Origin: JADLHS01 sp036274115
Lineage (GTDB): Bacteria > Verrucomicrobiota > Verrucomicrobiia > Limisphaerales > JADLHS01
NCBI GenBank assembly: GCA_036274115.1
Contig: DASUGI010000113.1
Coordinates: 43,533-107,532 of the forward strand
Reading direction: 5' to 3'
Length of the DNA: 64,000 nucleotides
Shown here: positions 1 through 7,540 of the stretch, piece by piece
How the letters are laid out: each line of letters begins with the position of its first letter
Position numbering within the stretch: position 1 is the first letter of the stretch
Notes under the pieces: generated by a model
Seen by the model: the letters and a program-made list of their open reading frames with translations, nothing else
What the model was told of the DNA's origin: nothing
Databases searched by the model: none
Made by a program: the position numbers and the translations under genes

Positions 1-1
1 T

Positions 2-637
2 AACCTCGGTCCGGCATTGTTGGTGCAGCTCACCAATGCTTCGGTTGCTGCTGGAGGAAATGTAACTTTTACTGTCACTGCGACGGGCAGCGCGCCTTTG
101 TCTTATCGGTGGTACTTCAACAATGTTGCGCAATCCAGCGTCACGAATTCGCTCACGATCGCGAACGCCCAGGCATCCGATGTTGGCAACTACTACGTGG
201 TGGTATCGAACACCATTGGCGTCGTCACCAGCCGCGTTGCGACGCTCACACTGGCGAGTGCGGACACTGACGGCGACGGCATGCCAGACGAATGGGAATT
301 AGCGAATGGCACCAATCCCGGTGCGAACGATGGTGGCGCCGATCCGGATGGCGATGGTCATTCCAATTTGCGCGAATACTGGGCCGGCACGAGCCCGACC
401 AATGCTGCGAGCGCGCTGCGGTTTAATTCCGTTTCCAGCGTCGCCGCAAACCTGGTCTTCACCTTCGACGCCGTTTCCAATCGGGGTTATACGGTGCAAA
501 CGCAATCAGTGTTAAGTGGAGCGTGGCAAAAGTGGGTGGACATCAATGCCGTCGCGACGAACCGAACGCTTTCGCTAACAAATGGCGTTAGTGGAACAAA
601 TCGATTCTATCGACTGGTTACGCCGCTGCAACCGTAG
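2..637 (+). CDS. C-terminal part of a large secreted Ig-like / TSP3-repeat protein (partial)
   Basis: The reading frame is open from the left edge, so only the C-terminal ~211 residues are present. First comes an immunoglobulin-like domain with the typical ending pattern D-x-G-x-Y-x-V-x-V-x-N (about residues 10-80). Next is a calcium-binding type-3 thrombospondin stretch (DTDGDGMPDEWE, then DPDGDGHSNLREY). The last ~80 residues form a beta-rich module ending in FYRLVTP. Such architectures belong to exported adhesins or carbohydrate-active proteins of Verrucomicrobiota; the function-defining part lies upstream of the window. A similar C-terminal module ends the protein encoded at 59910-62468. 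The substrate is unknown. Confidence 0.85.
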   Translation, partial: NLGPALLVQLTNASVAAGGNVTFTVTATGSAPLSYRWYFNNVAQSSVTNSLTIANAQASDVGNYYVVVSNTIGVVTSRVATLTLASADTDGDGMPDEWELANGTNPGANDGGADPDGDGHSNLREYWAGTSPTNAASALRFNSVSSVAANLVFTFDAVSNRGYTVQTQSVLSGAWQKWVDINAVATNRTLSLTNGVSGTNRFYRLVTPLQP

Positions 638-721
638 CCAATTTACTTGCGCAAGGGGCGTGCTGTGTTCAGCTTGTCGTCACTTGAGCTTCACGCCATA
701 GCTAAAATCCAAGAAGACCGT

Positions 722-931
722 ATGAAGAAACTCATTGCACCAATCTCGCTTGCCTTGTGCGCCGTTGTTCTCCTGAGCGGATGCGTGGCGGCGATTGGTA
801 ATCGCGGAACAAACCCCAGTAACGCTACGTTAGGGCAGCAACTGATCGACCTCCAAAAGGCCAAGGAATCCGGCGCCATCAGTGACGCGGAATACCAGGC
901 TCAGAAAGCAAAGTTACTGGAAAACAAGTAG
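722..931 (+). CDS. small lipoprotein with SHOCT-like C-terminus
   Basis: A 69-residue protein. It starts at the ATG at 722, because an ideal lipoprotein signal follows: MKK, a hydrophobic core and LLSGC with the lipidated Cys at residue 21. A start further upstream would bury this signal. The C-terminal half (about residues 38-69) has the SHOCT pattern: a helix LxxLKxAxESGAIS, then D-A-E-Y-xxxKAKLL. SHOCT segments are short helical modules, mostly found at protein ends, with proposed oligomerisation roles. No specific job can be assigned. It is convergent with rho, with a strong hairpin between them. Confidence 0.8.
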   Translation: MKKLIAPISLALCAVVLLSGCVAAIGNRGTNPSNATLGQQLIDLQKAKESGAISDAEYQAQKAKLLENK

Positions 932-980
932 CGCGGACTCGCTTAATCAATAAGCAGTCGTCGTGATGCGTGGTTCGACC

Positions 981-1007
981 GGGCTGCTGCGGTATTTGCG
1001 GCAGCCC
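981..1007. terminator. hairpin between convergent genes, candidate terminator
   Basis: A 10-bp stem (GGGCTGCTGC with GCGGCAGCCC, one G-U pair) and a 7-base loop sit 5 bases beyond the rho stop codon and 50 bases beyond the small lipoprotein gene. No clear U-run follows on either strand, so it may mark transcript ends rather than be a classical intrinsic terminator. Confidence 0.45.
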
Positions 1008-1011
1008 CAAG

Positions 1012-2550
1012 TCAGCTCACTCCCATTCCGATCAGGAACTCGATATTGCTGCCGGTTTTTTTGAGTTTGCCGAGCAGCAGTTCCATCGCTTCCACGGGCG
1101 GGACACCAGTCAGCGCCCGGCGCAACAGGACGATCTTGTTGAGTTCGTCCGGATGATAGAGCAATTCCTCTTTCCGCGTGCCGGAGCGTTCCACGTTGAT
1201 GGATGGGAAAATGCGCCGATCCACGAGCGCGCGGTCGAGATGGACTTCCATGTTGCCCGTGCCTTTGAACTCTTCAAAGATGACTTCATCCATGCGTGAG
1301 CCCGTGTCCACCAGCGCCGTGGCAATGATGGTGAGCGAGCCGCCTTCCTCGATGTTGCGTGCCGCGCCGAAGAAGCGCTTGGGCTTGTGCAGCGCGTTGG
1401 CATCGACACCGCCGGACAGAATTTTGCCGGAGTGCGGTTGCACGGTGTTGTAGGCGCGGGCGAGGCGCGTAATGGAGTCGAGCAGAATGACGACGTCGCG
1501 CTTGTGCTCGATCATGCGCTTGGCTTTCTCGATGACCATTTCGGCGACCTGCACATGGCGCTCCGGCGGTTCGTCGAACGTCGAGGAAATCACTTCCGCG
1601 CCGACGCACGTGCGCTCCATGTCCGTGACTTCTTCGGGGCGTTCGTCAATCAACAGGATGAACAGATAGGACTCCGGATTGTTTTTCAGGATCGCGTTGG
1701 CGAGCTTCTGCATCAGCACCGTTTTGCCGGTGCGCGGCGGTGCGACGATGATGCCGCGCGTGCCTTTGCCGATGGGGCACACCAGGTCCAGCACGCGAGT
1801 CGATAACTCTTCCTTGCCGGTTTCGAGAATGAAGCGCTTGTTGGGAAACAGTGGCGTCAGGTTCTCGAAATGTGTTTTGTCCTTCGCTTTGTCCGGCTCT
1901 TCGCCATCAACGGCTTCAACTTTGAGCAAAGCGAAAAACTTTTCCTTCTCCTTGGGTGGCCGGATCTGGCCCGCGATCAGATTGCCGGTCTGCAAATCGA
2001 AGCGGCGAATCTGGGAGGGTGAAACGTAAATGTCCTCAGGACAGGGGAGGTAATTGAAACTCTGCGAGCGCAGAAAGCCAAAGCCTTCCGGCAACACCTC
2101 CAGCACACCTTCGGAAAACAGGACGCCAGCACGCTCGGCGTTCTTCTGCAGGATGTGGAAAATGACCTCGTGCTTGCGCATCGTGCCGAAATTCTCCACG
2201 CCGAGGTCCTTCGCCATCTTGTTGAGATCATTCATCTGCATCGCCTGGAGCTTGGCGATGTTCAGTGAATGTGCGATTTTGTCGCGCTCACCGCGGCGGG
2301 ATTCGTAGCGCTCCGGACGTTCCGGCGCCGTGGGAACGTCGGGCTCTATGGGCCGCGTTGGCGGTTGCAGCTCGGCTTCTTCCGCCGGCGCTGGTTGAGG
2401 CGCGGGGGCCGCTGCCACGGATTCAGGCTGGGCCGGGGCAGTTGGCGGCGGCGTAAGTGGTGCCGCTTCGGCAGCATCCAAGGGCAGGTCTGCTCCCTCC
2501 TTTGCTTTGGCAGATTTGGTTTTGGCCTTCTTGGTGGCAACTCTTGGCAT
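1012..2550 (-). CDS. rho: transcription termination factor Rho
   Basis: A 512-residue RNA-dependent ATPase/helicase that ends transcription at C-rich, unstructured RNA. Residues 1-90 are a low-complexity Ala/Pro/Lys/Glu insert, longer than in E. coli Rho (419 residues) but common in Verrucomicrobiota and Bacteroidota. The Rho_N helical domain (about 90-140) and the cold-shock-like RNA-binding domain (about 142-215) follow. The RecA-type core has Walker A APPRTGKT at 270-277 and Walker B VVILLD followed by SITRLARAYN. The start ATG is preceded by GAGAGGAA at good spacing. It is transcribed alone; the next minus-strand gene upstream is 142 bases away. Rho usually represses its own synthesis, but I see no specific site here. 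Confidence 0.97.
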   Translation of the reverse strand: MPRVATKKAKTKSAKAKEGADLPLDAAEAAPLTPPPTAPAQPESVAAAPAPQPAPAEEAELQPPTRPIEPDVPTAPERPERYESRRGERDKIAHSLNIAKLQAMQMNDLNKMAKDLGVENFGTMRKHEVIFHILQKNAERAGVLFSEGVLEVLPEGFGFLRSQSFNYLPCPEDIYVSPSQIRRFDLQTGNLIAGQIRPPKEKEKFFALLKVEAVDGEEPDKAKDKTHFENLTPLFPNKRFILETGKEELSTRVLDLVCPIGKGTRGIIVAPPRTGKTVLMQKLANAILKNNPESYLFILLIDERPEEVTDMERTCVGAEVISSTFDEPPERHVQVAEMVIEKAKRMIEHKRDVVILLDSITRLARAYNTVQPHSGKILSGGVDANALHKPKRFFGAARNIEEGGSLTIIATALVDTGSRMDEVIFEEFKGTGNMEVHLDRALVDRRIFPSINVERSGTRKEELLYHPDELNKIVLLRRALTGVPPVEAMELLLGKLKKTGSNIEFLIGMGVS

Positions 2551-2692
2551 AAAATAGTTCCTCTCGGGTTAACTGTTCCGACCGGGCGAGACTCACATCG
2601 TCAAACGCAAGGTCCAATAAACTGCTTGGACGACCAACGATTGATTTAGTTCAAATTGGCTGGCTACCGGTCGGAGCGCGCGAAATTCAGAC

Positions 2693-4867
2693 TTAATACG
2701 GCAAGGGGAATCTCGCGGTCAGTTCACGCACACGTTGACGCACCTTGGCAATCGCGTCAAGATTCTTTATGTCCAGCAACACCTCAGCGATCATGTCGGC
2801 AATGGCCGCCATTTCCGTTTCTTTCATGCCGCGAGTGGTGACCGCCGGTGTGCCGAGGCGAATGCCGCTGGCCTGGAAGGGCGACCGCGTTTCAAACGGA
2901 ATGGTGTTTTTGTTCGTCGTAATGCCGGCTTCATCAAGCGCGATCTGACAATCCTTGCCGGTGATTCCACGCGCGCCGACGTCCACCAGCATCAGATGAT
3001 TGTCAGTTCCACCACTGACGAGCCGGAAACCATTTCGCTTCATTCCATCTGCCAGCGCGGCAGCATTTTTTACGATGGCTTGCTGATAAGACTTAAAGGC
3101 GGGCTGCAACGCCTCATGAAAACAGACGGCTTTGCCCGCGATCACGTGCATGAGCGGTCCGCCCTGGATGCCCGGAAATGCCTGGGAATCGATTTCCTTC
3201 GCATACTTCTCTTTGCAGAGAATCAGGCCGCCCCGCGGTCCCCGCAGCGTCTTGTGCGTGGTTGTAGTAACGAAGTCGGCGTGCTCAATCGGGCTGGGAT
3301 GAAGTCCGGCGGCGACTAAACCGGCGATGTGCGCAATGTCGGCCAACAGATACGCGCCGACCTCGCGGGCGATTTCGCCCATGCGCTTAAAATCAATGAT
3401 GCGGGGATACGCGCTGGCGCCGACCGTGATCATTTTCGGCCTGTGCTCGCGTGCCATGCTGGCGAGTTGATCATAATCAATGCGCTCGTCGTCCTTGCGC
3501 ACGCCGTAGTGAACGATTTCAAAAAATTTCCCGGAGAAATTAGCCTTGTTGCCGTGCGTCAGGTGCCCTCCGTGGCTCAGATCCATGGTGAGCATCTTGT
3601 CGCCCGGTTTCAGGAAGGCGAAATAGACGGCCATGTTGGCGCCGCTGCCGGAGTGCGGCTGAACGTTGGCGTGCTCCGCGCCGAAGAGCTTCTTCGCGCG
3701 ATCAATCGCCAGTTGCTCGACGACGTCCACATTTTCACAACCGCCGTACCAGCGTTTTTTGGGGTAGCCCTCGGCGTACTTGTTCGTGAGTACCGAGCCT
3801 TGCGCCTCCATGACCGCGGGGCTGGTGAAATTTTCGCTGGCAATGAGTTCGATGTTTTCCTGCTGACGCAGACGTTCGTGTTCGAGGACTTCAGCGACGG
3901 CTGAATCAACGGCTCGCAATCGGTATTCGGGTGAGATAGTTCTGGATTCCATCTTGTTTACTCGGCGCTCGTGACGACCGCCTTCGAATTTGGTGGTGAG
4001 AAAAATGTCGAGATAATGCTTGGCCTGGTCGGCGGTGGTGAATTTACCCGAAAGGCAAAGCACGTTGGCATCATTGTGCCGGCGGGTAAGTGACGCCGAT
4101 TCGCCGTCGCACACCATGGCGGCGCGCACGCCGGGCACTTTGTTAGCCGCTATGCTCATGCCGATGCCCGTCGTGCAAACCAGCAGGCCATACTCGGCCT
4201 TGTGGCTGGCCACCATGTTGGCGACATGGAGTGCGTAATCCGGGTAATCCGTGGACTCTTTGCTGTGAGTGCCAAAATCGGTGAACGTCACTCCGCGTTC
4301 CTGCAAATACCGCTTCAGCGCCTCTTTCAGGTCGAAGCCGCCGTGGTCTGCGCCGATGGCAACGGTCGCCGTTTTTCCAGCCGCAACCGCTTTCGCCATG
4401 ACGCTGGTTTCGCCTTGCTCAATGAACCGAAGCAGTGACGCGATGCCCTGTTCAATTTGATCGCGGCAACTCAAATAGACCTCATACGAACCGCCAATCG
4501 GATCGCTGATGTCTTTCTCAAACGGATCGAGCGTTTCATCAAACTCGCGCAGCAGAAAGGTTTTTTCCGCTGCCTGGGGATAAAGCAACGTGATGGTATC
4601 CACATGGCTGTGCGTCATTCCCAGAATGAAATCCGCCTGTCTCACCAGGTCCGCCGTAAGCATTTGACTGCGCTGGCGCGAGATGTCCACGCCCAGTTCC
4701 TTCATGGCTTGCACCGAATAGGTGCTGGGAGGTAATCCGTCCGCAGCGCCCAGGCCAGCCGACACCGCCCGATAATCAGTACGACCCCGTGTGGCATGGC
4801 GGAACAGGCCTTCAGCCATGGGGCTGCGGCAGATGTTACCAGTGCAGACGAAAAGAAAGGTCTTCAT
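2693..4867 (-). CDS. LMW phosphatase - ribose-5-phosphate isomerase B - serine hydroxymethyltransferase fusion
   Basis: One uninterrupted 724-residue frame holds three complete enzymes. Residues 1-152: low-molecular-weight phosphatase with P-loop CTGNICRS (Cys8, Arg14) and the general-acid DP pair at 122-123. The P-loop has Ile, as in tyrosine phosphatases, where the arginine phosphatase YwlE has Thr. Residues 165-303: RpiB, with GADHGG and the catalytic Cys231 in VCTTGIGMS. Residues 306-724: full-length SHMT (419 residues) with the PLP lysine Lys539 in TTTTHKTLRG. SHMT makes glycine and 5,10-methylene-THF from serine. The domain order equals the gene order ywlE-ywlF-(ywlG)-glyA of Bacillus, so the fusion looks like a collapsed conserved cluster. 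Met306 could be an internal start giving free SHMT, but no strong ribosome site precedes it. Confidence 0.93.
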   Translation of the reverse strand: MKTFLFVCTGNICRSPMAEGLFRHATRGRTDYRAVSAGLGAADGLPPSTYSVQAMKELGVDISRQRSQMLTADLVRQADFILGMTHSHVDTITLLYPQAAEKTFLLREFDETLDPFEKDISDPIGGSYEVYLSCRDQIEQGIASLLRFIEQGETSVMAKAVAAGKTATVAIGADHGGFDLKEALKRYLQERGVTFTDFGTHSKESTDYPDYALHVANMVASHKAEYGLLVCTTGIGMSIAANKVPGVRAAMVCDGESASLTRRHNDANVLCLSGKFTTADQAKHYLDIFLTTKFEGGRHERRVNKMESRTISPEYRLRAVDSAVAEVLEHERLRQQENIELIASENFTSPAVMEAQGSVLTNKYAEGYPKKRWYGGCENVDVVEQLAIDRAKKLFGAEHANVQPHSGSGANMAVYFAFLKPGDKMLTMDLSHGGHLTHGNKANFSGKFFEIVHYGVRKDDERIDYDQLASMAREHRPKMITVGASAYPRIIDFKRMGEIAREVGAYLLADIAHIAGLVAAGLHPSPIEHADFVTTTTHKTLRGPRGGLILCKEKYAKEIDSQAFPGIQGGPLMHVIAGKAVCFHEALQPAFKSYQQAIVKNAAALADGMKRNGFRLVSGGTDNHLMLVDVGARGITGKDCQIALDEAGITTNKNTIPFETRSPFQASGIRLGTPAVTTRGMKETEMAAIADMIAEVLLDIKNLDAIAKVRQRVRELTARFPLPY

Positions 4868-4937
4868 TCAATCAGCGGCGGGAAGTGTGGTCAGTGTCAC
4901 CGAATCGTCAACCCAGAATAATTTGTCTGACAGCTTG

Positions 4938-5990
4938 TCAGGGGCGCGCCCGGCGCACCACGGCCAATCCTTTTAGCAAGTCGACGGCACGTGCCAGCGT
5001 GGGATCCCGCAGCACCGGCGCTTCGGGTTCAGTATCCGTTCCAACCGGGAATTCACCTTCGAGACTGAAGCCGTCACGCCGTGCGCGTACCAGGTCGGCT
5101 TCATTGGGGCGACGCCGCGTGGGCCGATTCGTCGGGGTGGCGAGTGAACCGGCGGAGGCTGACGCCAGATTTGTCTTTGTGCTGATCACGTACGGATCTT
5201 CCAAAAACGCGCGCTCCAATTCGGGAGAGATTTTCACTTCGATATCCGGCTTCACTCCTTTCGAAAGCGCCTCACCACTCCCCAGTTTGACGGGTGCGGT
5301 GGCGATGCGCAGTTGCTGTCCGTTCTTCAACTGGAAATCCTGCGTGGTCATCGCGGCGCCCCGAGTCGTTCCGCCCAGAATCAAAGCAACTCCAGCATCC
5401 CGCAACACCGCGGCGAGGGCTTCGGCAGCACCGATGGTCTCCGTGTTTACCAACACAGCTACGGGCCACGTGAAAGCGTCATCTTTTTCCGTTGATTTGA
5501 TCGGGCCTTTCCCCCAGTCGAGCAACGGCCGTTGCGTTGGCACAAACAAGTCCGCCGCGGCGGCTGCGGCCGCGTAATCTTCTCCGCCAGCAAATCGCAG
5601 ATCGAGAACCAAACCAATCAGCTTGTTGGTCGCCGCCAGAGTGATGCATTGGCGGCGAATTTCCCCGGGGAGCGACGACGTCACCTGGCCGACGCGCAAG
5701 CACGCGATGCGATCGTCGATAATGGTGACTTTGGTGATTGCGGACGCATTGGTTGAACTCTTGGAATCGTCCCCCACCAATCTTACCTTTCCGCGAAGGC
5801 TGTTGAGGAGACCTTCAATCGACGCGCGATTCAACTCGGAATCACTCGTCCCGGCCAGATGTTCGCGAACGAGGGCGCGAACCTCGTCAAAATCCGGCGG
5901 AGTCTCGGAAACGCCTCGTGCTGTCGGCGAGGTTGCCACCAGACCAAAGAGCGACAGCAGCAGGAAATAACGAATCAATACAGTTCTCAT
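4938..5990 (-). CDS. secreted S41 (C-terminal processing) peptidase homologue, probably inactive
   Basis: The start at 5990 is chosen because MRTVLIRYFLLLSLFGL begins a good signal peptide; a GTG at 6011 would add seven residues. The middle of the protein matches the crotonase-like core of S41 proteases: GLVLDLRFAGG, VAVLVNTETIGAAEALAAVL, then GGTTRGAA and a C-terminal GVKPDIEV. In active members the second motif is TASASE, with the catalytic Ser, and a Lys follows about 25 residues later in GxxTxGK. Here both serines are Gly/Ala and the Lys position is Ala. I see no PDZ domain. It is therefore a likely pseudo-enzyme, perhaps scaffolding or peptide-binding in the periplasm. Confidence 0.7.
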   Translation of the reverse strand: MRTVLIRYFLLLSLFGLVATSPTARGVSETPPDFDEVRALVREHLAGTSDSELNRASIEGLLNSLRGKVRLVGDDSKSSTNASAITKVTIIDDRIACLRVGQVTSSLPGEIRRQCITLAATNKLIGLVLDLRFAGGEDYAAAAAAADLFVPTQRPLLDWGKGPIKSTEKDDAFTWPVAVLVNTETIGAAEALAAVLRDAGVALILGGTTRGAAMTTQDFQLKNGQQLRIATAPVKLGSGEALSKGVKPDIEVKISPELERAFLEDPYVISTKTNLASASAGSLATPTNRPTRRRPNEADLVRARRDGFSLEGEFPVGTDTEPEAPVLRDPTLARAVDLLKGLAVVRRARP

Positions 5991-6066
5991 GTCAAATGGA
6001 GTAGCCACCACAGGAAATCACTATGCAGGTGTTCCGGGTGATTCTCAAGCCGCGAATCAGATGGAA

Positions 6067-7440
6067 TCAGGTGCTGCTGAGCTCCTGCCAAAGCAAAGCG
6101 CCGAGCCGCTGGCCCTGCGCAAAAATATCCAGATCGAACTTCTCATTCGGCGAATGAGCGTTGTCGTCGGGTAATGCGAGTCCCAGAAGTAGGGTGTCAG
6201 CCCCAAGGATTCTTTTGAATTGGTTGACAATGGGAATCGAACCACCTTCGCGGAGCAAGACCGGTTCACGTTCAAAAGCCCGTCGCAAGGCGCGCAAGGC
6301 GGCTTGCGCGTCGTTGCTCTTTGGCGAAACCAGATACGCTTCTGCGCCGTGACCGACCTTCACTTCCATGGTCACGGTGGGCGGGCAATGCTTTTTCAGG
6401 AACGCGACGACCAGTTTGTTAATCCGCGCCGGCTTTTGGTTCGGCACGAGGCGCGCCGTGATTTTTGCGCGAGCCGACGATGGCACAATGGTCTTGCTGC
6501 CTTCGCCTTGATAACCACTGGTGAGACCGTTGATTTCAAAGGTCGGACGGGCGGTGCGCTGTTCGTCCGGGGTAAAGCCCTTTTCACCGAAGAGTTCCGG
6601 CACACCGATGAATTTGCGATAGGCAGAGGCTTTGAATGGTAACCGAGCGAGTTCCTTCCGTTCGTATTTGCTGAGCGAAACCACGTCGTCGTAAAACCCG
6701 GGAATGGTGATGCGGCCTTTCGCGTCGTGAACTTTGGCGAGCAGGCGGCAAAGGGCCGTAGCCGGGTTCTCCACCGTGCCGCCAAAAAGTCCGGAGTGGA
6801 GGTCGCGCGACGGGCCGCGGAGAGTGAGTTCAAATGCCGTAATGCCGCGAAGCGCGTAGGTCAGAGCCGGATGATTGGGGCTCGGGATGCCGGTGTCTGA
6901 AATGACCACGGCATCGCACTTTAATTCCTGACGACGTTCCTGAAGAAATCCTGCGAGACTCTTGCTGCCGACTTCCTCTTCGCCTTCGATGACGAACGTG
7001 AGGTCGCAGGGAAGGGGCGTGCCCGTTTTCAGATAGGCCTCAACCGCTTTGAGGTGGGCCAGGTTTTGACCTTTGTTGTCGCTGGCGCCGCGTCCGAACA
7101 GGGAACGGCCCTGAATGGTTGGTTGAAACGGCGGTGTTTTCCAGAGTTCAAAAGGTTCGGGCGGCTGAACGTCGTAATGGCCATACACCAGGAAGTGACG
7201 GCGGCGCGTGACGGATTTGGTGCGCGGGGTTTTCGCGACCACAATCGGATTTCCGTCCGTCGGGCAAAGTTCGGCCTCCAGTCCCAGGTCGCGGCAGTGG
7301 TTCACCAGCCACTCGGCGCAAGCCGCCATATCCGGGCGATGTTCGGGTTGGGCAGAAACGCTGCGAAAGCGGACGTAATGGCAAAGTTCGTCAACGAAGC
7401 GCGGTTGGTTGCGCTGGAGATAGTTCAGGACGTCATCCAT
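6067..7440 (-). CDS. M20 family metallodipeptidase (CNDP-like)
   Basis: A 457-residue cytosolic dipeptidase of the M20 family, with no signal peptide. Dinuclear zinc-site residues are visible: His and Asp in YGHYDVQP, Asp in GRGASDNKG, the catalytic Glu pair in EGEEEVGS, Asp in VISDTG, and a C-terminal His in DDNAHSPNE. The dimerisation lid lies roughly at residues 200-330. Length and motif order match the carnosinase-like dipeptidases (often annotated as dipeptidase or acetylornithine deacetylase-like) that cleave dipeptides with broad specificity. The neighbours give no pathway. Confidence 0.9.
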   Translation of the reverse strand: MDDVLNYLQRNQPRFVDELCHYVRFRSVSAQPEHRPDMAACAEWLVNHCRDLGLEAELCPTDGNPIVVAKTPRTKSVTRRRHFLVYGHYDVQPPEPFELWKTPPFQPTIQGRSLFGRGASDNKGQNLAHLKAVEAYLKTGTPLPCDLTFVIEGEEEVGSKSLAGFLQERRQELKCDAVVISDTGIPSPNHPALTYALRGITAFELTLRGPSRDLHSGLFGGTVENPATALCRLLAKVHDAKGRITIPGFYDDVVSLSKYERKELARLPFKASAYRKFIGVPELFGEKGFTPDEQRTARPTFEINGLTSGYQGEGSKTIVPSSARAKITARLVPNQKPARINKLVVAFLKKHCPPTVTMEVKVGHGAEAYLVSPKSNDAQAALRALRRAFEREPVLLREGGSIPIVNQFKRILGADTLLLGLALPDDNAHSPNEKFDLDIFAQGQRLGALLWQELSST

Positions 7441-7540
7441 GGCGGAAGTATTGGGAAACGCGGGCGAAAGCCAAGCGGATTGCGGAAGGCCAAAGGCTCA
7501 AACAGCAAGGTCGCCCCAGCGCCAGGGTTGATGAGTGTTC

